Source: Kribbella jejuensis (GTDB lineage Bacteria > Actinomycetota > Actinomycetes > Propionibacteriales > Kribbellaceae). From it: a stretch of DNA of 64,000 nt. The stretch is from assembly GCF_006715085.1 (NCBI RefSeq), contig NZ_VFMM01000003.1, forward strand, positions 620,001 to 684,000. The letters are read 5' to 3'. Made by a program: the position numbers and the translations under genes. Within the stretch, counting starts at the first letter, position 1, and each line of letters opens with the position of its first letter. The notes beneath the pieces are model-generated. The model saw only the letters and a list, made by a program, of their open reading frames with translations, was not told the DNA's origin and made no database searches. Shown piece after piece: positions 42,228-50,523 of this stretch.

Positions 42228-43486
42228 TCCATCCTCAATCGCGTCGGTCCACCGGGTGGGCTGTCGACGTCGAGTGTGCCGCCCAACGCGTCCAGCCTGG
42301 TCACCAGGCCGGTCAGCCCGGTCCCCGCACCGAGTCTCGCACCGCCGCCGCCGTCGTCCTGCACCGTGACCACGAGCCGATCCCGGTCTACCCAGCCCGA
42401 GACCTCGCACTTGGACGCCCGCGCGTGCTTGGCGACGTTCGCGAGCGCCTCGCTGACCACGAAGTACGCCGCCGCCTCGATCGGTCCTGGCAAGCGGTAC
42501 GGAATGGTGATGTTGAGCGTCACCGGGAGCGGCATCCGGTCCGCCACCTCGCGGATCGCGGCCTCGAGTCCGTGGTCGACCAGTACACGCGGGTGGATTC
42601 CGCGTACGGCAGCCCGCAGATCGGCCAACGCCGCCTCCGCCTCGGTATGCGCCTTCACGACCAGCCGGCGGCCCTCCCCCTCGGGCAGATCCAGCTCGGC
42701 CAGCCCGAGCGTCATCGTCAACCCGACCAACCGCTGCTGTACGCCGTCGTGCAGGTGCCGCTCGATCCGCGCCCGCTCCGTCTCGAACGCATCGACCAGA
42801 TCGAGCCGCGAACGTCGTAGCTCGGCCAGGTTGCGCTGCAATTCCTCCTGCCGCGGACCGAGCATCGCCTTCGCCAGCGACGCCTCGGCACCGGCGATCA
42901 CGCCGAGCAGGTACGAGCTGACCGCGTAGAACGGCGGCCCGAACGCGACGAGGAACAACAGCCCTTCACCGAACGAGTCCAGCTTCCAGTTCCACATCAT
43001 CACCGTGTCGTCGCCCGCGATGAACGGCGTCGCGAGCGTGATCCCGAGGACCATCGCGCTGATACCGCCGAACAACGCGCTCAACGGCCAGATGAAGGTC
43101 CCGAGCACGAAGCTGTACCCCAGCGCCCGCATCGACGCCTGCTCCCGCCGCCGGAACGCCAACCTCTGTCTGACCGGAAGCCCGATCGGCAAGGCGGCGT
43201 GCGGACTCGGGATCCCGTCGACGAGCATCAGCCCCGCCCGGCGGCGTTCGACGTACCCGATCGCGGCACCGAGGAGCGGAAACGCGGTGAGCAGCAGAAT
43301 CCCGATCAGAATCGGACTGAGCAACGCACTGACCCCGGCAAGCCCCACCAGCACACCGATCGCCAGCACCCCCATGGGCACCGACGACAACAAATACGCA
43401 TAAACCCGCCACGGCCACGACGAAACCAGGTACCGCGGCGAAGCCAGCGCTCCCCAAACCGTCGTGACTCCCTCCACCATCCCCAC
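42203..43486 (-). CDS. HisKA_3-type sensor histidine kinase
   Basis: This 427-residue membrane kinase (GTG 43486 or ATG 43480) has N-terminal hydrophobic helices (YLLSSVPMGVLAIGVLVGLA, LLSPILIGILLLTAFPLLGA, a third pair at about 115-200) with almost no extracellular loop, an intramembrane-sensing arrangement. Next come the H-box ERARIERHLHDGVQQRLVGL with phospho-His about H246 and the ATPase lid DDGGGGARLGAGTGLTGL. Kinases of this build beside FtsX-type ABC exporters often respond to cell-envelope stress or antimicrobial peptides; that is inference here. Confidence 0.9.
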   Translation of the reverse strand: MGMVEGVTTVWGALASPRYLVSSWPWRVYAYLLSSVPMGVLAIGVLVGLAGVSALLSPILIGILLLTAFPLLGAAIGYVERRRAGLMLVDGIPSPHAALPIGLPVRQRLAFRRREQASMRALGYSFVLGTFIWPLSALFGGISAMVLGITLATPFIAGDDTVMMWNWKLDSFGEGLLFLVAFGPPFYAVSSYLLGVIAGAEASLAKAMLGPRQEELQRNLAELRRSRLDLVDAFETERARIERHLHDGVQQRLVGLTMTLGLAELDLPEGEGRRLVVKAHTEAEAALADLRAAVRGIHPRVLVDHGLEAAIREVADRMPLPVTLNITIPYRLPGPIEAAAYFVVSEALANVAKHARASKCEVSGWVDRDRLVVTVQDDGGGGARLGAGTGLTGLVTRLDALGGTLDVDSPPGGPTRLRMECPCRLGD

Positions 43487-43513
43487 CCTAAGCGCCCATC
43501 CGACCCTCCCGCG

Positions 43514-43529
43514 GTAGCGCCCGCGCTAC
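43514..43529. promoter_or_regulatory. Palindromic operator of the kinase operon
   Basis: GTAGCGC-CC-GCGCTAC is a perfect 16-bp palindrome 28 bases upstream of the kinase start. The identical sequence in opposite reading occurs at 44450-44465 before the ABC exporter genes. Confidence 0.7.
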
Positions 43530-43570
43530 TCCATACGACGCCGCTCCGCCCCCTCAACAGCTCCGACCCC

Positions 43571-43985
43571 AAAGGACACCGCTTCGCGGCGGCAGTCTTC
43601 CGGCCGCCTTCGGCGGCGCGCGAACCGCTCCATCGTGAACCGTTCCGGCGAAGCCCAATCCCACGCCAGCCCAGGCACAAAGGACACCGCTTCGCGGCGG
43701 CAGCCTTCTGGCCGCCTTCGGCGGCGCGCGAACCGCTCCATCGTGGACCGTTCCGGCGAAGCCAAACCCCCCGCGCCAGCTCAGGCACAAAGGACACCGC
43801 TTCGCGGTGACAGTCTTGTGGCCACCTGCGGCGGCGCGCGATCCGTTCTACGGGAACCGCTCCGGCGAAGCCCCACGCCTCGCCAGCTCAGGCACAAAGG
43901 ACACCGCTTCGCGGCGACCGTTCTTCCGGCGCCTTCCGCGCGCCGCAAACCGCTCCCCCTTGCACCGCTCCGGCGATGTCGCCCA
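43571..43985 (+). repeat. Four ~108-bp palindromic repeats
   Basis: Units beginning AAAGGACACCGCTTCGCGG start at 43571, 43679, 43789 and 43896 (periods 108, 110 and 107). Each has a hairpin GCCGCC-TTC-GGCGGC or a variant, the phrase GGCGCGCGAACCGCTCC and an end CCGGCGAAGCC, whose GGCGAAGC mirrors the GCTTCGC near the start. Copies 1 and 2 are close to identical; 3 and 4 have drifted. No ORF is conserved across units, so the array is structural rather than coding. Confidence 0.85.
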
Positions 43986-43992
43986 TGGCGAA

Positions 43993-44079
43993 CTACTTGA
44001 TGTTCGACGAGGTCCGCTCGCCGGTGAGCTGGGCCGCGGCGTCGACCTTGGCGACAGCCGGATTCCTGACAGCGACCAC
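43993..44079 (-). CDS. 28-codon ORF between the repeat arrays
   Basis: On the - strand, GGAGGAGG is followed 3 bases later by GTG at 44079 and an ORF that reads MVAVRNPAVAKVDAAAQL and ends TGERTSSNIK. GC3 is about 89 percent, and the SD is among the best in the window. Its initiation region overlaps a hairpin CATCGG-CGCACA-CCGATG (44090-44107). It is unlike anything I recognise; it has no Cys. A peptide signal or modified-peptide precursor is conceivable given the neighbouring kinase and exporter, but nothing in the sequence proves it. Confidence 0.4.
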   Translation of the reverse strand: MVAVRNPAVAKVDAAAQLTGERTSSNIK

Positions 44080-44204
44080 TTGCCTCCTCCATCGGCGCAC
44101 ACCGATGTACCGCCTCCGGTGGCGCGGACCATCAGCACCCACGGCTGACCCGCCGTGACCATCGCTACGCCTGCACTCGCAGCAACACGCAGCAGTAGCC
44201 CCCG

Positions 44205-44415
44205 CCGCGGGGTCGGTTCCCTTCGCCGGAGCACGTTTGCGGTAGAGGGTTTACCCGCCGCTGGAGGCGGCCAGAAGACAGCCCGCGGCGAAGCGGCGTC
44301 CCTTGCGACATCGGCCGGTCAGCACAGGTGCTTCGCCGGAGGCAGTCCCCGATGGGTCGTTTCGCGCGCCGCCGGAGGCGGCCAGAAAGACAGCCGCCGC
44401 GAAGCGGTGTCCTTT
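44205..44415 (-). repeat. Two inverted copies of the palindromic repeat
   Basis: On the - strand, units start at 44415 (AAAGGACACCGCTTCGCGGC) and about 44305 (AAGGGACGCCGCTTCGCC). They carry the same GGCCGCC...GGCGGC hairpin and CTCCGGCGAAG end as the four + strand units at 43571-43985. The two arrays thus face each other across about 220 bases. Confidence 0.8.
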
Positions 44416-44449
44416 CGGCGAAGCTGCCAGGACCGGCACCAGTTCGTTG

Positions 44450-44465
44450 GTAGCGCGGGCGCTAC
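44450..44465. promoter_or_regulatory. Palindromic operator of the ABC operon
   Basis: GTAGCGC-GG-GCGCTAC is 58 bases before the ATPase start and is the reverse complement of the site at 43514-43529, hence the same binding sequence. It links the ABC operon to the two-component system. Confidence 0.7.
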
Positions 44466-44523
44466 TGACGGTTTCGCTTGGGGGCCAGGGTTTGGGGCCG
44501 GGTTTGGCGGTTGGGTTGGGAGT

Positions 44524-45291
44524 ATGACCGCTACTGCGCCGATGTACTCCTCCGTCGTACCTGTTGAACCGCCGGCTCTGGTGTTGGACGGGATCACCAA
44601 GACCTATCGCTCCAAGGCTGGGGCGGTTGATGCGTTGCGTGGGGTTACGTACCACTTCGCGCGCGGGTCCTTCACCGCGGTGATGGGGCCGTCCGGGTCT
44701 GGCAAGTCGACGTTGCTGCAGTGTGCGGCGGGGCTTGATCAGCCGACGGCCGGAAGCGTCGTGCTCAATGGGGTCACGTTGGGGACGTTGAACGAGGTTG
44801 AGCTCACGAAGCTCCGGCGGGGCGAGATGGGATTTGTGTTCCAGGCGTACAACTTGCTGCCGTCGTTGACCGTGTACGACAACGTCGCGCTCCCCCTGCG
44901 CCTGACGGGACGGCGGCCGGGGCGCGGCGACGTACTGCGGGTGCTGGAGCAGGTCGGGCTGGACGGGAAGGCGAAGCGACGGCCGGCGGAGTTGTCGGGT
45001 GGGCAGCAGCAGCGGGTTGCCATCGCGCGGGCGTTGATCACCCGGCCGTCGGTGTTCTTCGCGGACGAGCCGACCGGGGCGCTGGACAGCGGTACCAGTC
45101 GGCAGATCCTCGGGCTGTTGCGCGAGGCAACCGATCGCGCCAGGCAGACCGTGGTGATGGTCACCCACGACCCGGTCGCGGCGGCGTATGCCGAGCGCGT
45201 CTTGTTCCTCTCCGACGGTCTACTCGCCGGCCACCTCGACCGCGCCACCCCAGCCCAGATCGCCGCAGCGATGAGCGAGTTGGAACGCTGA
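44524..45291 (+). CDS. ABC exporter ATP-binding protein
   Basis: This 255-residue ATPase of the MacB/LolD group has Walker A GPSGSGKST, Q-loop FVFQAYNLLPSLTVYDNVAL, signature LSGGQQQRVAIARAL, Walker B VFFADEPTGALD and H-loop VMVTHD. It lacks a clear SD (a GGGAG is 2 bases upstream of ATG). It is paired with the FtsX-type permease 76 bases downstream and probably controlled by the NarL-type regulator through the palindrome at 44450. Confidence 0.93.
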   Translation: MTATAPMYSSVVPVEPPALVLDGITKTYRSKAGAVDALRGVTYHFARGSFTAVMGPSGSGKSTLLQCAAGLDQPTAGSVVLNGVTLGTLNEVELTKLRRGEMGFVFQAYNLLPSLTVYDNVALPLRLTGRRPGRGDVLRVLEQVGLDGKAKRRPAELSGGQQQRVAIARALITRPSVFFADEPTGALDSGTSRQILGLLREATDRARQTVVMVTHDPVAAAYAERVLFLSDGLLAGHLDRATPAQIAAAMSELER

Positions 45292-45367
45292 TGTCTCGCC
45301 ACAGAAGGCAGATCGTCCCGCCACACGGGTCCTTGTACCTTGCCCCAGTGAGTGGGGGTGGGCGGTG

Positions 45368-47311
45368 ATGTTTTATCTGAGTCGGCAGACGGTTGGGCGG
45401 CATCGGGCGTTGTATGCGGGGGCCTTTGTTGCGTTGGCGGTCGGGGTGTTCATGTTGGGGTTGGCGGCGACCGCGACGGCGGCGACGATCGCGTACCACC
45501 TGCCGGCGTCGGCGACGATCGCGGTGACCACGCTCGGGGGCGCGGACACCTCGGCGCAGCACGTACGGGTTGCGTTGGCCGGTGCGGATGTCTCCGGGTT
45601 GCAGACCGTGTTGAGCATGGTTGGGGTGATCTGTGGGTTCATCACGATCTTTGTGATCGCCAGTACGTTCGCCTTCGCGGTTGCGTCGCGGCGGCGGGAA
45701 CTCGGGTTGTTGCGGCTGATCGGGGCGACGCCGCGGCAGGTTCGGCGGATGATTCTCGGTGAGGCTTTGGTCGTGGCGTTGGCTGCGTCGATCACCGGAG
45801 CGGTTGCTGCGCAGCTCGCTACTCCGCTGTTGCTGCGTAAGGCGTCGTACACGGACCTTGCGCCGGTGAAGCTCGAGCCGGCGTCGCCGTGGGTACCGCT
45901 GGCGATCGCGGTTGGCGCGGGGATGCTGGTCGCGATGCTCGGTGCTCGGTCGGCGGCTCGGCGGGCGGGGAAGGTCGCGCCGGTCGACGCGCTGCGGGAG
46001 GCCGAGCTGGAGCCGCCGCGGATCGGGGCGGTACGGATCGTGTTCGGGCTGCTGTTCCTGGGTGGGGCGTTGACGATGCTGGCGCTGATCCGTCCCTCGT
46101 CGGGTGACGGCGCGGTACCGCTCGCGATGTTCACGCCGATGGTGATTGTGATCGCGCTGACGTTGCTGGCGCCTCTCGTCGTACCGGTGATCACCAGGCT
46201 GTGGGCGGCGCCGGTGGTCGCGTGGACGCACATCTCGGGGCGGTTGGCTCGGAGCAATGTGGTCGCATCCCCGCGTCGTAGTGCGTCCCTCGCGGCGCCG
46301 ATTCTGGCGATCTCGGCAATTGCCGGGTCGATGGTGCTGAGCCTGAGCTTTGCGGCGGACAGTTCGGCGGCCGCGATCCGGGATGCCGTACGTGCGCCGA
46401 TTGTCGTCACCGGACCGGTACCCGCTGAGAGCCCAGGACTGAAGGCGGTAGACGCAGGATTACCTACCCAGCTGGTGCGGGTGGCGGAGGATTACGCGGA
46501 GCTGGAGGATGCCGAGGGGATCGATCCAAAGGTCGCCGTCGAGACGCGGGATCTCAGCACGATCGCCGGAGACCTCAGCAACCTCAACGGAAACACTGTT
46601 GCTATCAGCAAGGAAATGGCCGGGATGGAGCACTACCGGGTGGGTGACGAGATTCCGGTGGTGTTCGTGGACCGCGTACCGGCCAAGTTGCGGGTGGTGG
46701 CGATTCTGAAGGACGCGTTCGGGGTCAACCCGTCGTTCCTGATCCCGCTCGACGTCGCCCGCCGGCACGCGCCGGATGCCAAGGTCGAGCGCAGTTTCGT
46801 TCTCCCGGCGGACGGCGTCAGCCCGGAGGACCTCGTGAAGCGCTTGCCGAACGCCCAGCTTGCCACAGACTGGGAAGCCGACCAGGCCAAGGGTCTCCGC
46901 AAGGGCAACCAGCTCGGGCTGGTGATGCTGCTCGGTCCGGCCGCGCTCTACAGTGCGATCGCGATCGTGAACACTCTGCTGATGAGCAGCCTGCAGCGCC
47001 GCCACGAGTTCGTCACCTCGCGGCTACTCGGCGCGACCGGCGCACAGCTGAGCCGGATGGTGTTGTGGGAGTCTTCCCTGGTCGGCGCAGTAGCTCTCAG
47101 TCTCGGTACGGCGACCACGATCACCGTCGGTGTCCTCCTCAGGCACGCGATGACGTCCGGGCTGACCGACGTACCGATGACGGTCCCGTGGGGCATCCTG
47201 CTGGGTATCGGCGGAATCTGTCTGACGCTGGCGGTAGGGTCCGCTCTGGCCCCGACTGCGTACCTTCTGCGGGTCGCGGGCCGGGAAATCGCGGGTCACC
47301 AGGGAGAATAG
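45368..47311 (+). CDS. FtsX-type ABC exporter permease
   Basis: This 647-residue membrane protein starts at ATG 45368 (or GTG 45365). The first helix is AGAFVALAVGVFMLGLAATA, followed by FtsX domain 1 (ASRRRELGLLRLIGATPRQV), an extracytoplasmic region of about 200 residues (375-545), and FtsX domain 2 (LQRRHEFVTSRLLGATGAQL) ending in a last helix. Four plus four helices is the BceB/MacB-like exporter form used against antimicrobial peptides or for secretion of lipids and peptides. The NarL-type two-component system next to it is the likely regulator. Confidence 0.9.
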   Translation: MFYLSRQTVGRHRALYAGAFVALAVGVFMLGLAATATAATIAYHLPASATIAVTTLGGADTSAQHVRVALAGADVSGLQTVLSMVGVICGFITIFVIASTFAFAVASRRRELGLLRLIGATPRQVRRMILGEALVVALAASITGAVAAQLATPLLLRKASYTDLAPVKLEPASPWVPLAIAVGAGMLVAMLGARSAARRAGKVAPVDALREAELEPPRIGAVRIVFGLLFLGGALTMLALIRPSSGDGAVPLAMFTPMVIVIALTLLAPLVVPVITRLWAAPVVAWTHISGRLARSNVVASPRRSASLAAPILAISAIAGSMVLSLSFAADSSAAAIRDAVRAPIVVTGPVPAESPGLKAVDAGLPTQLVRVAEDYAELEDAEGIDPKVAVETRDLSTIAGDLSNLNGNTVAISKEMAGMEHYRVGDEIPVVFVDRVPAKLRVVAILKDAFGVNPSFLIPLDVARRHAPDAKVERSFVLPADGVSPEDLVKRLPNAQLATDWEADQAKGLRKGNQLGLVMLLGPAALYSAIAIVNTLLMSSLQRRHEFVTSRLLGATGAQLSRMVLWESSLVGAVALSLGTATTITVGVLLRHAMTSGLTDVPMTVPWGILLGIGGICLTLAVGSALAPTAYLLRVAGREIAGHQGE

Positions 47312-47369
47312 GTACGGCGCCAACCGTCGCGGCGCCGGTACCACTTGATCGAGGAGTTCGTAGAACCGT

Positions 47370-49817
47370 ATGGCACGCCGTAGCAGCACCGCCGAACCCG
47401 AGGACTTCGAGGAGCACATCCTCGACGTCGACGTCTCCGACGAGATGCGCACCAGCTACCTGGAGTACGCCTACTCGGTGATCTACTCCCGGGCACTGCC
47501 GGACGCCCGGGACGGGCTGAAACCGGTCCAGCGGCGGATCCTGTTCTCAATGGCGGAGAACAACATCCGCCCCGACCGCGGCCACGTGAAGTCTGCCCGC
47601 GTCGTCGGTGAAGTCATGGGTAAGTACCACCCCCACGGCGACGGGGCGATCTACGACGCCCTGGTCCGCACCGCCCAACCCTGGTCAATGCGCGTCCCCC
47701 TCATCGACGGCCACGGTAATTTTGGAAGTCTGGACGATGGTCCGGCGGCGATGCGCTACACGGAATGCCGGATGGCGCCGTCGGCTGTGGCTATGACGAG
47801 CGGGCTGGACGAGGACGTTGTTGATTTTCGGCCTAACTACGACGGGCAGGAGGAAGAGCCGTCGGTGTTGCCGGCTGCGTTTCCGAATCTGCTGGTCAAC
47901 GGGGCTGCCGGGATCGCGGTCGGGATGGCGACCAACATGGCTCCGCACAACCTGGTCGAGGTGATCCAGGCGCTGCGGCACCTGATCAAGACGCCGGGTG
48001 CCGACCTGGACGACCTGATGCGGTTCGTGCCCGGACCGGACCTGCCGACCGGCGGCAAGATCGTCGGGCTGGAAGGCATCAAGGACGCGTATGCGACCGG
48101 CCGCGGCAGCTTCAAGATGCGGGCCACGGCCCGGATCGAGAACGTCACGCCGCGCCGCAAGGGCATCGTGGTCACCGAGCTGCCGTACTCGGTCGGCCCG
48201 GAGAAGGTGATCGAGAAGATCAAGACCCTGGTGCAGAGCAAGAAGCTCCAGGGCATCGCCGACGTCAAGGACCTGACCGACCGCACGCACGGCACCCAGC
48301 TCGTCATCGAGGTCAAGAACGGCTTCGTCCCCGAGGCCCTCCTGGAGCAGCTGTACAAGCTCACCCCGCTCGAGGACGCCTTCCACGTCAACAACGTCTG
48401 CCTCGTCGAGGGCCAGCCGCGCACGCTCGGCCTGAAGGAACTCCTCGAGGTCTACCTCGACCACCGGTACGACGTCACTCGCCGGCGCAGCGAGTTCCGC
48501 CGGAAGAAGGCGCAGGACCGGCTGCACATCGTCGACGGCCTGCTGATCGCGATCCTGGACATCGACGAGGTCATCCAGGTGATCCGCAGCAGCGACGACT
48601 CGGCTGCGGCCCGGTCCCGGCTGATCGAGATCTACGAGCTGTCCGAGATCCAGGCGAACTACATCCTCGACATGCCGCTGCGCCGGCTGACCAAGTTCTC
48701 CAAGCTCGAACTGGAGACCGAGAAGGGCGAGCTCGAGCGTGACATCGAGGCGCTGACCGCGATCATCGAGGACCCGAAGCTGCTCCGCAAGATGGTCTCC
48801 GACGAGCTCGCCGAGGTCGCCAAGACGTACGGGACGCCGCGCCGGACCGTGCTGCTGGAGTCGTCCGGCGCGACCAAGACGGCCGCCGTACCGCTCGAGG
48901 TCAGCGACGACCCGTGCTGGATCCTGATGAGCTCCACCGGGCTGCTCGCCCGGACCAACGGCGTCGAGCCGTTCGGTCCGACCGAGTCGCGGGCCAAGCA
49001 CGACGCGATCGTGTCCGCGATCAAGAGCACCGCCCGCGGGCAGTACGGCCTGATCACGAGCGCGGGACGGCTGATCCGGCTCGAGTCGCTCGACCTGCCC
49101 GCCGTACCGACCACCGCGAACGCGCCGAACCTGCAGGGTGGCGCGCCGATCGCCGAGTTCGTGTCGCTGGAGCCGGGCGAGAAGGCACTCGCGCTGACCA
49201 CGATGGACCCGGAGTCGGTCGGCGTCGCGTTGGGTACGGCGGGTGGCGTGGTGAAGCGCGTCGTACCTGACCACCTGAGCAACCGCGACTCGTGGGAGAT
49301 CATCGCGCTGAAGGACGGCGACGAGGTGATCGGCGCGATCGAGCTGACCACGGGCGACGAGGAGCTCTGCTTCATCACGTCCGACGCGCAGCTCCTGCAC
49401 TTCCCCGCGTCCGCCGTCCGGCCGCAGGGACGCACCGCGGGCGGCATGGCCGGCGTACGGCTGGCCGCCAAGGCGAAGGTCGTGTTCTTCGGGGCCGTGG
49501 ACACCAACCGCGAGGCGCAGGTCGTCACGATCGCCGGCTCCTCGTCGGCACTGCCCGGGACCGAGGTCGGCGCCGTGAAGGTCACGCCGTTCAGCGAGTA
49601 CCCGGGCAAGGGCCGCGGGACCGGTGGCGTGCGGTGTCAGCGACTGCTCAAGGGCGAGGACGGCCTGCTCCTCGGGTACGTCGGAGCCGCGCCGGTGAAG
49701 GCCAGCGCGAGCAGCGGCGCGCCGGTCGAGCTGCCGCCCGTCGACCCGCGGCGCGACGGTTCCGGCGTACCGGTGGCGCAGCCGATCGCTGCGTGCGCTT
49801 CCGATCTGGCAGGCTGA
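47370..49817 (+). CDS. parC: DNA topoisomerase IV subunit A
   Basis: This 815-residue type IIA topoisomerase subunit has the GyrA/ParC N-terminus (YSRALPDARDGLKPVQRRIL), GHVKSARVVGEVMGKYHPHG (the quinolone-resistance region), the breakage Tyr at about Y130 in AAMRYTECRM and IAVGMATNMAPHNLVEV. The coiled-coil tower and a beta-pinwheel follow (about 510-800). The C-terminal domain lacks an obvious GyrA box (QRRGGKG), which fits ParC rather than GyrA. parE lies about 6 kb away on the opposite strand, a known actinomycete arrangement. The lprG gene starts 4 bases after its stop. Confidence 0.93.
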   Translation: MARRSSTAEPEDFEEHILDVDVSDEMRTSYLEYAYSVIYSRALPDARDGLKPVQRRILFSMAENNIRPDRGHVKSARVVGEVMGKYHPHGDGAIYDALVRTAQPWSMRVPLIDGHGNFGSLDDGPAAMRYTECRMAPSAVAMTSGLDEDVVDFRPNYDGQEEEPSVLPAAFPNLLVNGAAGIAVGMATNMAPHNLVEVIQALRHLIKTPGADLDDLMRFVPGPDLPTGGKIVGLEGIKDAYATGRGSFKMRATARIENVTPRRKGIVVTELPYSVGPEKVIEKIKTLVQSKKLQGIADVKDLTDRTHGTQLVIEVKNGFVPEALLEQLYKLTPLEDAFHVNNVCLVEGQPRTLGLKELLEVYLDHRYDVTRRRSEFRRKKAQDRLHIVDGLLIAILDIDEVIQVIRSSDDSAAARSRLIEIYELSEIQANYILDMPLRRLTKFSKLELETEKGELERDIEALTAIIEDPKLLRKMVSDELAEVAKTYGTPRRTVLLESSGATKTAAVPLEVSDDPCWILMSSTGLLARTNGVEPFGPTESRAKHDAIVSAIKSTARGQYGLITSAGRLIRLESLDLPAVPTTANAPNLQGGAPIAEFVSLEPGEKALALTTMDPESVGVALGTAGGVVKRVVPDHLSNRDSWEIIALKDGDEVIGAIELTTGDEELCFITSDAQLLHFPASAVRPQGRTAGGMAGVRLAAKAKVVFFGAVDTNREAQVVTIAGSSSALPGTEVGAVKVTPFSEYPGKGRGTGGVRCQRLLKGEDGLLLGYVGAAPVKASASSGAPVELPPVDPRRDGSGVPVAQPIAACASDLAG

Positions 49818-49821
49818 ACCT

Positions 49822-50523
49822 GTGAAGAGAGTGCTCGCGCTCTGCGCGGTCGTGGCCCTTGCGCTCACGGGCTGCAACAGCAAGAAGGACACCGGCGGCA
49901 ACCAGCCGAACGGTGACGCCGTCGCGTTGCTGACCGGCGCCAAGAAGGCGATCGACGAGGCGGCCAGCGTGCACATCGTGCTCACCGGCCGCGATCTGCC
50001 GGACAACGGGCAGACGCTGGTCAGCGGTGACGGTGTCGCGACGCACGCACCCGCCTTCAAGGGCAAGCTGACCGTGCGTTCGGCCGGGGCGCCGATCGAC
50101 GCGCAGGTCGTGTCGGTCGGCAGCAAGGTGTACGCGAAGCTCTCGTTCTCACCCGCCTACATCGAGCTGCCGCCGTCGCAGCTCGCCGGGCTGGGCGCGC
50201 CCGACCCGGCCGTCCTGCTCGACCCGGCGAAGGGCCTGAGCTCGGTACTGCCGACGCTGAAGGACCCCAAGGTGAAGGGCGACACCCGCGAAGGCGCCAA
50301 GGTGCTGACCGAGGTCACCGGTTCGGTCCAGGGCAAGAGCCTGCAAGGCATCTTCCCGAAGGCGTCCGCCGATCAGGACTTCCCGAGCACGTTCAAGATC
50401 GACAAGTCCACCAAGCAACTGGTGGCGGCCACCATCACCGGGCCGTTCTACTCCGGCGCCACCAGCAGCTACGACGTCACCCTCGACAAGTACGGCGAGA
50501 AGGTCGAGATCACCGCGCCGTGA
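49822..50523 (+). CDS. lprG: LprG-like lipoprotein
   Basis: This 233-residue lipoprotein has MKRVLALCAVVALALTGC, lipid-modified at Cys18. Its body matches the LppX/LprAFG fold (VHIVLTGRDLPDNGQTLVSG; VVSVGSKVYAKLSFS). In mycobacteria LprG binds triacylated lipids and works with the MFS transporter P55 encoded in the same operon; the next gene here is such a transporter, overlapping by GTGA. The GTG start lies 4 bases after the parC stop, so it is probably coupled to parC translation. The homology and gene order together support the name. Confidence 0.85.
   Translation: MKRVLALCAVVALALTGCNSKKDTGGNQPNGDAVALLTGAKKAIDEAASVHIVLTGRDLPDNGQTLVSGDGVATHAPAFKGKLTVRSAGAPIDAQVVSVGSKVYAKLSFSPAYIELPPSQLAGLGAPDPAVLLDPAKGLSSVLPTLKDPKVKGDTREGAKVLTEVTGSVQGKSLQGIFPKASADQDFPSTFKIDKSTKQLVAATITGPFYSGATSSYDVTLDKYGEKVEITAP

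Noticed and set aside
43985-44158. 57-codon + strand ORF opposite the 28-codon ORF
   Set aside because: It has no SD before its ATG, while the - strand frame has GGAGGAGG at ideal spacing and higher third-position GC; kept only as an alternative.
43571-44415. Repeat array as a CRISPR
   Set aside because: Units of about 108 bases follow each other without unique spacers, are internally palindromic and drift in sequence; no cas gene is near.
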